Shown here: in pieces, positions 9,243-21,700 of the stretch
How positions within the stretch are numbered: the stretch's first letter is position 1
How the letters are laid out: each line of letters starts with the position of its first letter
Source: Clostridia bacterium
GTDB lineage: Bacteria > Bacillota > Clostridia > TANB77 > CAG-508
Length of the DNA stretch: 33,727 nt
Direction of reading: 5' to 3'
NCBI GenBank assembly: GCA_022793905.1
Contig: JAAWDU010000033.1
Span: forward strand, 1-33,727
Notes under the pieces: model-generated
Database searches by the model: none
What the model saw: the letters and a program-made list of their open reading frames with translations, nothing else
Told to the model about the DNA's origin: nothing
Made by a program: the position numbers and the translations under genes

Positions 9243-9534
9243 AATTAATTCTAATTCTAACTAAATACCCTATATAACTATATTTATCCCTAGGAAAAGC
9301 CTTTAAATGTAATAAATGTGAAATTAAAAAGTAATAAAAATTTAATAAAATGCATAAAAAACGCAAAATAAGCATCCGTAGCGGGATAGAAAGCAATTTT
9401 TTTTGCCAAAATTTAGATACTTGCAAAAAGCGACAAAAAGTGCAAAAATAATAAGGTAAAATATAAAAATAATATATTATGCGGTAATAATATAAATAAT
9501 TACAAAAATTAACATAAAAAGTTTTGAAAAAACA
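9239..9534. other. Non-coding stretch before the adhesin operon
   Basis: No gene seen. A perfect 16-base palindrome, TTAGAATTAATTCTAA, spans 9239-9254 and overlaps the stop of the previous gene. A weak ATCC/GGAT stem followed by eight Ts (about 9373-9404) may act as a terminator. The remainder is very AT-rich. Confidence 0.5.
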
Positions 9535-9563
9535 TTGAAAAATGTAGAAAAATCATGTATAAT
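9535..9563 (+). promoter_or_regulatory. Sigma-A promoter for the adhesin operon
   Basis: TTGAAA at 9535-9540 and TATAAT at 9558-9563 are separated by 17 bases. Transcription would begin near 9570, about 50 bases before the start codon at 9623. Confidence 0.85.
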
Positions 9564-9622
9564 ATATTATATATCTATAAAAAAAGATAAAGTAATAAGA
9601 GTAAATTTAGGAGGAAGTTTCT

Positions 9623-12600
9623 ATGAACAGGAAAGTAATAACAAAAGTATTAGCTACATTTCTAGCATTCACACTATCATTTGCTAATGTAGCATTACTT
9701 GGAAGCTATATGAGTGAAGTATATGCAGGAACAATTAAACTTGAAGAACAAGAAACAATGGTTCAAAAAACAGATTTAGAGTTTGATGCATATATGAAAG
9801 AGGAAGGAAAAGATGTACATAGCAAGACAATAGATGTAGCTGAAGAAAGTGAAATACTATATCTAAAGATAAAAGCAGGAGAAGGATACCTTACAAATGC
9901 AAGTATTAAAATAGAAAATGCAAACTTTAAAATAGAAGAAAAAGAAGAAGAGCTTGCACTAATACAAAGCATTTCAAGTGAAGAGAATAAAATAGTATTA
10001 AATCAAATAAATAAGGGAGAATCAGCATTAATCGAAATTCCAATCAAAATAAACGCTGGTTCAAGTTTTGATGTTAAAGACTTATCAAAAGTAGCAGAAA
10101 TAAAATTAGAAGGAACATACATTAATAATAAAGGAAAAGAAGTTAAAGTAAATAAAACAATGGAAGTAGAGACAATTATAGATGGCATAGCAGAAGCAAA
10201 TCTTTCATTAGAAGTTTCAAAGTATGTTTCATTTAATGTAAGTGGAAGTAAAGGTGTGATACTTCAAACTCTATTAAAATCAAATTTAGTAGATAATAAA
10301 TTACCAGTAAAATCTACAAAATTAGAAATAGAAATTCCTAAAATAAATAATATAGAACCAAAAGAGATAGCAATTTCATCAAGAAGCGAAGAAGCAACAA
10401 ATGGAAAGAAAGCAAGAGTATTTAATGAAGAAGACTATAAAAATGAAGAACGGAAAACTTACATTAGTATTAGAAAACGAAGAAGAAATGCTTTCATGGA
10501 TGAAAAATGTAAATGATGAAATAATGATTACATATATATATGATGAAAATGCAATTACAGAAAAAACAGAAATAGAATTGAAAGCAAATTCTAGTATACA
10601 ATATTATGGAAAAGAAGAAAAAGAAGCTACAGCAAGTGTGAATGACAAAAAAGAACTAACAGAACAAATTGGAGATATTGTAACACTTGAATTAGGATTA
10701 AATACAAGTGAACTATATAAAGGTTATATGGAAACAGAGAATGGGAAGAAAACAGCATTTACAAGCTATTTAAACCTAAATATTGGATATTCAGAATTAA
10801 TGGATAAACTAATATTCAAAGATGAGACAAGCTATGTAGATGAAAGAGGAAATATATTCCCTTCAAATGCAAGTTATACATATATCAAAATGGAAAAGGA
10901 AAACTTAATAGAAATACTTGGAGAAGATGGATATATTAATGTTATTTCAGGAAGCGGAGAATTAATTACTACAATTAATAAAGATAATTTGGAATATAAA
11001 TTTGAAGAAGCAAAAGAAGATTTGATGTTTGAAACAAGTAAACCAAAAACAGAAGGAATTTTGAGATTAGAAAATGGAAGAGAGATAAAACCTCTTGAAT
11101 ACTCAAAAGCACAAATTGAAAAATTTGTAAGCTACAGAGTAAACTTAGTTACAAATATATCAAAAGATAATACGATAATAATTAGGGGAATGGATAGCAA
11201 AGATATTAGTTTAAAAAATCCAGAGACAAAAGCAGAACTTACTATAAATAAACCAAATATTTCAACAGTTATTAAAAATGAAGCTGTTGAATTAAGAGTA
11301 ACATTAAAATCAACAGATAGTAGTTCAATGTTATACAAAAATCCAAAATTAGAAATAGTATTACCAAGTTATGTAAAAACTATAAATATTGAAAATGTTA
11401 AACTATTATATGAAAAAGAATTAGTTTTAACAAATGCAAATATGTATAGAAATGAAAATGGAAATATAGTAATTAGAGTTGAATTATCAGGAAGCCAAAC
11501 AAAATATAATGAAGACGTAATAGCAGAAGGTGCAACTCTAGTTATGGAAGCAGATATTACAGCTGATGAACTAACACCTTCAAAAACAGAAAAAGTTTAC
11601 TTAAATGTAGTAAATGAAAATGAAGATGAAATAAGAAGCTTTGAAACAGAAATGAAGTTTATTGCTCCAACTGGAATGGTTACAGTAAACCAAATATCAA
11701 ATTACAATGAAAAAGCAGAAAATGCGACAGCAATTAGTGGTAAAAAAGAAGTTGGAGAAATTGACACATATGCTGGGGCAAAAAAAGCTTTAGTTAGCAT
11801 GAGAGTTATAAACAACTATGACTATGAATGTAATAATATAAGAATACTAGGAAGAACACCATTTGCAGGTAATAAATCAATAAAAACAGGACAAGACCTT
11901 GGAAGTACATTTACAGCAAAAGTTGTTAGCAAAATAGAAGCAACACTTGGTGTAAGAAATGAAGATATAACAGTATATTACAGTAGCAATCGGAGAAGCA
12001 AATAAGAATATAAATGATAGTCAAAATGGTTGGACAACTGACCCAAATAGTTTGCCAGAAATAAAATCATATATGATAGTCCTAAATAATATTTCATTAA
12101 AACAAGGTGATAGTATAGGATTTGGTTATAATGTAGAAATTCCAGCAGGACTTGAACACAACCAAGAAACATATGGAATATTTACAGTATATTATACAAA
12201 GACAATAAGTGATTTAGCAATCAATGATACAATAGTAGGAAAATCAGTTAAACTAGCAAGCAGTGAAGAAAGCATGATTACAGCAGGAATAAGAAAAATG
12301 CTTGCAGAAAATGATGACATGGCACCAATGTATGAAGAAAGTTCAGAAGCAGGAATAGCAGGAATTTCAACAGGAGAAGGACCAAACCTTAATCTAGCTC
12401 TTACAGCAAGAGTTGAAACACAAGAATTACAAAATAATGGAACAGTAGAAGAAAGTGAATTAGTTGCATACACAGTGAATGTTAGAAACGATTCAGACGT
12501 GATAGCAAGAAATGTTACAGTAACAGCAGATGTTCCAAATAGAACAATAGCAATGAATTCACAAGGAAAATATGACCAAAGTATAAAAATAGTATCATTA

Positions 12601-14616
12601 AAAATAGATGAAATTAATCCAGGAGAAACAAAGCAAGTTGCATTTGCATTAAAACTTCCTATATATGAAGACCCATATGAAGTAGGCGAGGGAGAAGGTA
12701 AACAAACAATTGATACTACAAGAATTGCAGTAAATGCAAAAGCAAAAGTAGAAGGATATAATGATGAATTTACATCAAATGAGTTTGTATGCAAAATTGT
12801 ATCAGCAAGTGGAAGTCCAAAAATCAAAATGCTAATTTCAACAAATATAGGAGAAGACTTAAACAAGGATACACAAATCACATATTCATGTGCAGTTAGT
12901 AAAAATGTTCAAACAGATTTAACAAATGCTAGATTTGAATTTATTATACCTGATGGAATGGAATTCGTTAAATGCGACGAAAAAGGAAATGTAAGTAGTG
13001 ATAAAACTAAAGTAAATTGGAGATATGAAGTTCTTAATAGTGTCGCAACATTGACAGTAACATGTAAAGCAAAAGAACTTCCAGCAGGAGTATATGAAAA
13101 GACAGTAAATGCAAAATTTACAGCTGAATGTAATGAGGTAAATACAAAATTCACAAGTACAGAAGATACAAGAAAAATTGTAGGCTCAGGTGTTAGTATA
13201 TCACAAACAAGTGATATATCAGATGCATATCTTGATGCAGATGATAAAATAACATATATAATAAATGTAGCAAATAAAGCAAATGCAAGTGCATCAACAG
13301 TACTTAGAGATAAATTACCAAGTGAACTTAAATTTGTAAGATATTACTTCACACAAGGTGGAAAATTAACAAATGTCACAGAAAATGCAGGAAATATAGT
13401 TGAAATACCACTAACATTAGATAAGAACGAAACTTTAACAGTATGTGTTGAAGCACAAGCTAAGAAATTAAGAGTAGATAAAGAAGTAACAAATGAAGTA
13501 ACAGCAACAACAGCAGGAGTTACAGAAAGTGCTGAACCACTTAAACATACAATACTTGCAATAGAAGGTTCTCCAGTAGATCCAGATAATCCAGAGGGTC
13601 CAGATAACCCAGGTGAAGTAAAGAAATACAGAGTATCTGGAACAGCATGGCTTGATGAAAATAGAGATGGTAAGAGAGATACATCTGAAAAAGTACTTGC
13701 AAATATTAAAGTATACTTATTAAATGCAACAAACAATGGACTAGTTGCAGAAACTGTAACAAGCCAAAGTGGAGGATATACTTTCTTAAATGTGCCAGCT
13801 GGCAGATATATAGTAGCATTTGAATACGATACAATGAGCTATGATATAACAAAATATCAAGCAGATGGGGTTGATGTAAGCTTCAACTCAGACGCAATAA
13901 ATATGAATATTACTTTAAAAGGTGAAACTAAAAAATTAGCAGCAACTAATGCTTTAGTTGTAAATGAACATACATATAATGTAGACTTAGGATTAGTTGA
14001 TAATCCAAAATTCGATATGAAGTTAGACAAAATGGTAAGCTTAGTACAAGTAAGTAACGCAAAAGGTGTAAGCACACATAGATTTAATGATGTAGATATG
14101 GCAAAAGTTGAAATACCAGAAAAACAAATGGCAGGTTCAGTTGTTGCAATAACATATAAATTTAAAATAACAAACGAAGGTGCAGTAAGTGGATATGTTA
14201 ATAGAGTTGTAGACTATAAAGCAAAAGACTTGGCATTTAGCTCAACAATGAATCCAGAATGGTATCAAGACACAAATGGAAATATCTACAATACTACACT
14301 TGCAGGAAAAGAAATTAAACCAGGCGAAACAGTAGAACTATCACTTATACTTACAAAAACAATGACAACTGAAAACGTAGGTGTGACAAACAACACAGCA
14401 GAGCTTGCAGAAGTATCAAATGATTTAGGATTAGCAGATATAGATTCAACTCCAGGAAATAAGAACACCAAGGAAGACGACTTTGGTAAAGCAGACGTTG
14501 TAATTGCAGTAAAAACAGGAGGAATTATAGTGATTATAGGAATTGTAATCGGAGTACTTGCAGTATTCGCATTCGGCGCATATGAAATTAAAAAAAGAGT
14601 ACTAGATAGAGTATAG
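9623..14616 (+). CDS. Giant membrane-anchored surface protein 1 (SdrD B-like domain), with two CGGN sites
   Basis: Skipping C10451 and C11991 gives one 1,663-residue protein. It has a signal peptide (near residues 10-35, ending before EVYAG), long beta-rich repeats of the DUF11/cohesin-like type, and a B-type (SdrD/Cna-B-like) domain near residues 1330-1400 (VSGTAWLDENRDGKRDTSEK ... GGYTFLNVPAGRYIVAFEY). It ends in a C-terminal membrane helix (GGIIVIIGIVIGVLAVFAF) and a short basic tail. There is no LPXTG motif, so sortase anchoring is not evident. The restored joints are EEGKLTLVL and YYSSNGEANKNIND. ATG 9623 has TTAGGAGG upstream and its own promoter. The likely role is adhesion or surface structure. 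Confidence 0.85.
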
Positions 14617-14639
14617 AGAGGAAGGAGGAAAAATAAGCG

Positions 14640-17600
14640 ATGAAAAAGAAAAGTAAGTTAAAACAAATAATTCGGAACTATAGGACTAACTTTGACAGCA
14701 ATTGTAAGCATTGCAGGTGCAACAAATGCAGCATCAAATTACTATGTTAATCCAGAATTACTTGATGGTGGAATTATTTGGAGCGAAGATAGAGCAGCGA
14801 TATTTGAAGAATATCTAGGAGAATTAAACCATCAAACACACCCTAAATGGTTATTTGCAGAAGACTTTAACTATACATTATGGTGTAATGCACATGGATT
14901 AGGTGTAACACAATATATGACTGCTTCTGAATCACATTGGTGGGCAAGAGAAGAAGGAGATGCAGCAAGAACAGGAAGACTAGAAGCAGGACCAGTTGCA
15001 TATGATCCAAGCAATGCGTTTCACTGGTATAGAACTAACGAAAATTATGGACTAGTTACAGAATTTAGAAAGCTATATGAGGAATGGAAAGAAAGAATGA
15101 CAAATCCTGGACCATGGTGCCATCCACCAGTAATTTGGTATGATGAATATGAAACACCAGGAGTTGACCAACAAATTGCAATAGACATAAATTTTGCTAC
15201 AATGCCTGGACTTGGTGGACCAGATAGGAAATCTATTGAATGGAGAAAAGTAGAAACATTTACAGCAGAGGAAAACCAAGATGCATTCTTCATATTAACA
15301 CAACAAAAAGTTTATGATAAAGCAACAGATGATCCAGATCAATTAGCATTAACACAAGAAGAAATAGATAAGGCATATTATACACCAGATGAAAAACAAG
15401 CAGCTTTATGGTCATTAAAGGGTTATAATCCAAGAATGAATGTTATAGGTAGAGATAATGATAAAGAAGACAGAAATTTAGGACTTGCAGGAAAGAGATT
15501 CCAAGAGTTCTATAATGCAATACATGAAGGTGCACAGCAAGGAGAAGATAATTATAAAGAATTTGTTAAAGCAATGTGGTATAACGAAGAAGAAGATACA
15601 ATTAATGACTTAGATGGAAAACATGTTGAAGAAATACCAAACCTAATAATTGATGGAGAAAGCTATAAGACATATCAATATAATGATACTAAAGTACAAG
15701 TAAACCCAGCTGATGAAAGTTATATAATGGGGCCATATGTAATAGATTACTCAGTACTTGATGACCATCAAGACCCAGAAATTGCATGTTTAGATGCAAC
15801 AGATGTTAAAGGAACAGGAAAAGATACAAACTATTCAGGAGATGAGGGAGGTGCTACGCCAGATCCTAACCAACCACCAGCATGGATATTCCCAGGAGGA
15901 GTGTTACCACCATCACTTCAACCATCAACTAATACTGCACCAACAACGACAGAATATACTCAAATGAAATTTGATGCAGTTGAAAAGGTAACTATATATA
16001 CAGAACATAATGGAGAGATGACTAACATAGAAGACCTTGGAGGAAGCTTCAAGATTGCATATAAAATGAGTAATGGATTTATTGCTGAGGAAGCAAATGA
16101 AAGACGTATAATAGATTATGATGGAAATCATTATTATGAACTTGCAGATGGAGAAAGAGTACCAGGCTTTTTATCAAGAAAACCATTCTATATCGTAGTA
16201 TATAGAGGGTCAATGAAACCAGAAGACTTTAAGCAAATGTATGCTAAAATAGATTTACAATACCTAGAAAGTTGCGAAGGAGAAATGTCAAGATATGAAG
16301 GTGATGTAATCAAATATTGGTATACAGCAAAGAATAAACCATGGCAATTCCCATATAATGCTTGTGGATATATGCCAATACCAACAGGACCAAATCAGCC
16401 ACATGCTCATGAACCAAAAGTATTAACTGAATATATTTCACCACCAAGAGGAACATGGGAATTTGAATTACATTTTTCAGGTACTGGAGAAAAAGCGCAG
16501 GAACATGTAAGCTGGAACCACACAGCGTTTTGGAGAAACTACAAAACCTACTCATTTGTTATAACGTCATTTGAGAAAGATAGAACGCCACCAGATATGG
16601 AATTACAAAAATTCTGTAATGAGTGTGGACCACTATATGGTGCAAACTTTAACATAACATTAAATATCACAGGGCATGATGTAACATTTAACAGAAATAT
16701 AAATGAAGAGATAAAATTAAGCAGAATATCAGATGTCAATGGAAGTGTAAAAATACTTGCAAGTGATATTGCTGACTATGGTGTTTACTTAGAAAACTTA
16801 GAAGGATGCACAATCCAAATGGAAGTAGAAGAAACTGCTGCACCAGCTGGACATAAATTAATTAGTGATAAGAGAAACTATACAATAACTATGGAAATGG
16901 GCAAAATCACTAGTGCACCTGGAGGAGCTCCATCTGGTAAAAACCTATTTGTAGAAAGATGGGAAAACGAAGATGCTGATACACCAGAGATTATACTTGA
17001 AAAAGTAAACAGAAAAGCAGATACAGGAGCGCTTGAAAGCGTTAAGGCAAATTTTGATATACATGTAAGTTGGACAAAATCAGGAGGAACTCTTAATAAA
17101 GAAAATGGAAGACTTGAAAATCTAGGAGAGTTAATAGATAATAAAGACAATGTAATAAGAGGAACAACAAAAGACGGACAGCTAAAACTAACACAAGAAG
17201 ATTTTGACAATTTACCAGATAAGTTAGACTTAAAAGGCTATACAGGAATGCTTACACTTGATATTGTCGAAGTTTCAGCAGAAGGAGGCTGGAAAGTTAA
17301 CCCTTCAAGTAGAGACATAACACTTATCTATTATGAAGGAAAACTACTAGATTATACAAGATATAATAATGCAGAAGTGCTAGCACATCAAGTAAAAGAC
17401 AATCCAATGGCTGAAATATATAACTACTTAAAAGGAACAGGAGACGTCAAGTCAGATAGCAAAGCAATTGAATATGTCAAAGAATGGGCAACAGGACAAA
17501 TTCAGAAAAATGAAGGTATGACATATGAAGATGTTTACGGATGGCTTGTAAAATATATTGAAGATAAATATAGAGACGAAAATGGAAATGTTACAATACC

Positions 17601-20600
17601 ATCTCAAACGGAAGAATGGAAACCTTCAACAATGTCTGTTGAAGAATTCGACGGAAAAGTTAGAATAGTTATTGAAGATGAACCAGGAAACGATTTTGAG
17701 TTACCAGATATGCCTCCAAAAGAGGAAGAAGAACTTCTTATGAGACTTGCAGGATATGTGTTCTTAGACCAAAGAGAGACAAAAGGTTCTGCTAAATCAT
17801 CAAATGGTAAATTTGACCAAGGAGAAGCACCAATAAGAGGTGTTGAAGTAACACTTTATGAAGATAATGGAAAAGTAGCTGAACTTGTTCCAAGTGATAA
17901 CCCAGAAGAAATACGTACAAACCCAACAATCACTGACCAAAACGGATATTATGAATTCAGAGGAGTTGACCCAATGAAACATTACTATATTGGATTCAAA
18001 TATAACGGAATGGAATTTGAAGCAACTAAAAAAGCAGGAGAAGCACAGTATAACTCAGACGAATGGGCAGTAACTTCAAAGGGTGGACCTGGAGAAGGTG
18101 CTGGAATTGGAAATTATAAGACAATAACTGCAGATACAAAAGCTTGGGATTACTATGAAATCCAAGGTATGTATGAGGAAATGACAAACGAAGTTATAAA
18201 ATATATAAATGCAAATAAGAAATACCCAGCTGATAAATTCGCATTAATACAAGCACCAAGTAATCCATCTGACGCAAAAGATTTTGCTGATAAGATTGCA
18301 TACATGAGACAAGTTGAGGTAGAATCATTTGCAGGATATTCTTCACAAGGAAATAAAGGACAAACATATCCACACAGTTCACTTGGAACTACATTTATAA
18401 TAAATGAATCTTCAATGAACTCTGGAATGGATGAAATACTATTTGCAGGAGACCAAGTAAAAGTAATCTATCCAGGACAATTACAAATACATTTAGGATT
18501 AGTTGAAAGACCTAATATTGACTTATCACTTGTATCAGATATAGTTGATACAGTTGTATCAATAAACCAATATGATACAAAATATGATTACTTTACAGGG
18601 GAAGCAAATTATCACCAATATATGTTTGCAGAAGATTACGATTATAGTAAGACAGAAAATGAAGACGGTGTAGCATATTACACTGAGGATAAAGTACACT
18701 TCTACATAACATATGATATAATGATAAATAATGAAAGTTCACTTGCTGGAACGAAGATTAATAAGATAGTTAATTACTATAATAAAGAACTTCGCTTTGA
18801 CCCTAATGGATATACAACAACCAATGGAACGAAGATTGACGCAATTAAGTCGTATACAGGAAAAACACCATCTAATGGAAACGATTTAGGTGTTACAGCA
18901 GGAGATGGTTCAGCAAAAGGTGCAACAGCTGATTATAAGACATTAATTGTTAACATCGGACAAGAAATTGGCGAAGGCGAAGATAATGCTAAACACGTAA
19001 GGTTAACATTTGAATTAGTTGGAAACGAAGATAACGCAAAAGAAATATTAACACAAAAATTAAAACAAGAAGATAGCGAATATGCTAGGTCTTGGACACT
19101 TGGAAACTATTCAGAAATTTTCGAATATGAAACAGCTGATAGTTACTTAGATAGAGACTCAAACCCAGGTAACTTCATGATTAAAGATTATGAAGAAGCA
19201 AGCATTGAATTCCAAAAAGCTTTTGTGGAATACATAAAAGGTGGAGGAGAAGAAGCTTCTCGTAAGATGAACATGTGGTATAACAGAATGAATACAGAAA
19301 TAAGAGAAGATGATGCTTGGTATACAGGAATAATCTTAACAAACAGTGGATATATAAGAAAATTATCTGGACATATGTGGGAAGCAGCAGATCGGAAGCG
19401 GAATTAAGAACTCACTAGATATATACGGAATAAATCCACCAACATATGAAGGAAATAACAACTTAGGCGGATTAAAAGTTGAACTTGTTGAAATGGTAAA
19501 AGATGAAAAGAAACTTAGTGAAATCGAAGGCAAGGGTGGAAAAGTTGATAAAGAACCAGATGGTGCAACACAAATTGTAAGGGCTGTTACAAAAACTGAT
19601 GACCAAGGAAGATATGAATTCAAATCATACATCGCTGGTGATTATGCAGTAAGATTTGTATATGGTGGTTCAGATTCAACAATTTACAGTAAGATATCTA
19701 AGAACACATTTGATCCAAATACAGCAGAAGATGATGAAAAGAAAGAGGCTGACCCATTACCAATAAACGGACAATATTATCAATCAACTAAGGCAAACCC
19801 AAATACAGCAGAAGAGAAATATTGGTACAAGGTAAAAGATTATGATGAAAAAGGTGCAGAGGAAAAAGAAGTATCAAACAAAGACTTGCTAACAAAATAT
19901 TCTGATGCATATGATGACGCATTTAGTAGATTATCACAAATGAAGTCTAATATTACTGAAAATGTTGATAATCAAGGTGGAATGACAATTGAAAGAGGAG
20001 AAAGTTCTCAAAAATATAAACAAAATGAGACATCTTCTGATTATAACTACGAAGGAGTTATATCAGTAGAAAGTACATGGCACAATGACCCAATATATGC
20101 TTATACATCAACGATGGAACTAGAAATAGAGTATATTCGTCCACAAACAAAAGGTGATACACAAAATACTTGGTATGAATATAAGATTGAAGATGTAGAC
20201 TTTGGTGTTACACCAAGAGCATATAACGATGTTGGAATTACAAAATATATTTCAAACATTAAATTACGTAACCAAGATGGTACATTGATAAGAGACCAAG
20301 ACTTCAATAGAGATGGCGTAAAAGTTGATAAAGACGGAAACAAAGTTACTATTGAAGGAGACTATATACATGATAGTACAATAGCAAATGGTGGTACAGA
20401 TATAGCGTTTAGAGACGGAAATATCTGGATAGAATATGACCAAGAATTATTACAAAACCTATCACTAGAAGTAACATATCGTGTAGTAGTTGAAAATAAC
20501 AGTGATAGACGTGGCGAAAGATATGATACAATTAAGTACATTTATGAAAATGGAAAAGCCATTGCGGTTGTATATTATGAAGAGGAAACAGCAAAACTTG

Positions 20601-21496
20601 TAGCTTATGAAAAAGACGAATTAAGAGATAATCAAGCAACAATTGTTTACCATAATGAAAGAGGAAATGACTATAGTGAAGCTTGCTTGAATAATGAAAA
20701 CAGAAAAGCTAGAAGCGGAAGACTTGCACATTATTCACTTGCAACAGGATATGATGACAATATGACGCCAGAAGTAATCACATCTAGAGTTACAGACATA
20801 GTTGACTATGTAAACGAACCACTTGGATTTACTAAAGACCAAAGAAATGAAGCAATGTATGTATTTAACAAAGACTGGTCAGAAGTAAATGATAGAAATG
20901 GTAACGATGGATTTGTATCAAGCCGTGAAAACTACAATGTTAACGAAGATGGAGAAATTTCATTCGGACAAAGAGAAGAAAACGGTAAGAAGAACATAGT
21001 TGACCACAGCTTAACACAAAGAGTTAGATATACAGGAACAGAGCTATATAAAGACTTAAGACCAGGAGAAAGTGCAGAAGCAAGCATAGTACTTACAACA
21101 TTACTAAATACTGGTGTAAGTGATGCATTTGATAATGAGTTCCCTAACCAAATCGAAATCGTAAGATTAACAAATATAGCTGGTAAAATAGTTGATATTG
21201 AAGGATATGATATAGATGGACATGGAGAAGGTTCTAACCATGTTGGACCAAAAGAAACATCAAAAGTACGTCACTTAACAGACTTAGAATATCCACATCA
21301 TGAGTACAAAGGAGTATATACACCAACAATTAGTATGAGTAGAGCACAAACAATAACAATCACAGAACCAACAGGTTTATCAATCATAGGTAATAAGGTA
21401 ACATCTAATTTAGGAATAGTGCTTATTGTTCTAGTAGTATTTGCAGTAGGAGTAGTACTAATCAAAAAGTTTGTATTAGTACCTAAAGAGAAATAA
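14640..21496 (+). CDS. Giant membrane-anchored surface protein 2, possible thioester adhesin, with two CGGN sites
   Basis: ATG 14640 lies 23 bases after the previous gene, with GAAGGAGG upstream. C14673, the first base of codon 12, must be skipped to reach the rest of the signal peptide (IIGTIGLTLTAIVSIAGATNA). Read as triplets, translation stops within 40 codons. A second skip at C19393 joins AADGSGIKNSLD. The 2,284-residue product has a possible thioester domain (Cys82 in LWCNAHG, Gln253 in KQAALW) and a Pro-rich linker. It also has Cna-B-like folds near 1020-1120 (LAGYVFLDQ ... GYYEFRGVDP) and 1600-1680, and a C-terminal membrane helix (GIVLIVLVVFAVGVVLI) with a basic tail. No LPXTG. It probably forms surface fibres with the upstream protein. 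Confidence 0.85.
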
Positions 21497-21526
21497 TCTA
21501 AAATAACATAAAAAACTCTTGAAAGA

Positions 21527-21568
21527 GAACACTTAGAGGAAAATACCTCCCTCTAAGTGTTCGTTTTT
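21527..21568 (+). terminator. Strong rho-independent terminator after the adhesin operon
   Basis: GAACACTTAGAGG pairs perfectly with CCTCTAAGTGTTC and is followed by GTTTTTATTT. Confidence 0.92.
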
Positions 21569-21575
21569 ATTTATA

Positions 21576-21700
21576 TAGTAGGAATTTTCGCTTGCAAAGC
21601 AAGTGAAAAGCTCCGTACTAGATAAATATGCGAAACTTAGATTTTCTTAGCGAAGAATGAGCTTAAAAAATATTAGTTCCGATTTATGTATGCATAAATC
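21576..21700 (+). promoter_or_regulatory. Structured leader upstream of the glucan synthase
   Basis: Three hairpins follow one another. A long bulged stem runs from TAGTA (21576) to TACTA (21620) and is built on TTTTCGCTTG/CAAGTGAAAA. A small TTCTT/AAGAA stem lies near 21644-21657. An 8-bp perfect stem, GATTTATG/CATAAATC, spans 21681-21700. No known riboswitch consensus was recognised; a palindromic repeat element is equally possible. Confidence 0.5.

Noticed and set aside
9361-9420. A small RNA gene in the intergenic region before the adhesins
   Set aside because: Only a weak 4-bp stem with a T run is visible; no promoter pairs with it convincingly.
12192-12881. Long minus-strand open frame inside the first adhesin
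   Set aside because: It is a shadow of the + strand coding sequence; its composition is explained by antisense of acidic, Thr/Val-rich codons, and no start site is evident.
21576-21700. A c-di-GMP or other known riboswitch
   Set aside because: The hairpins are clear, but I could not match any known aptamer's conserved bases.
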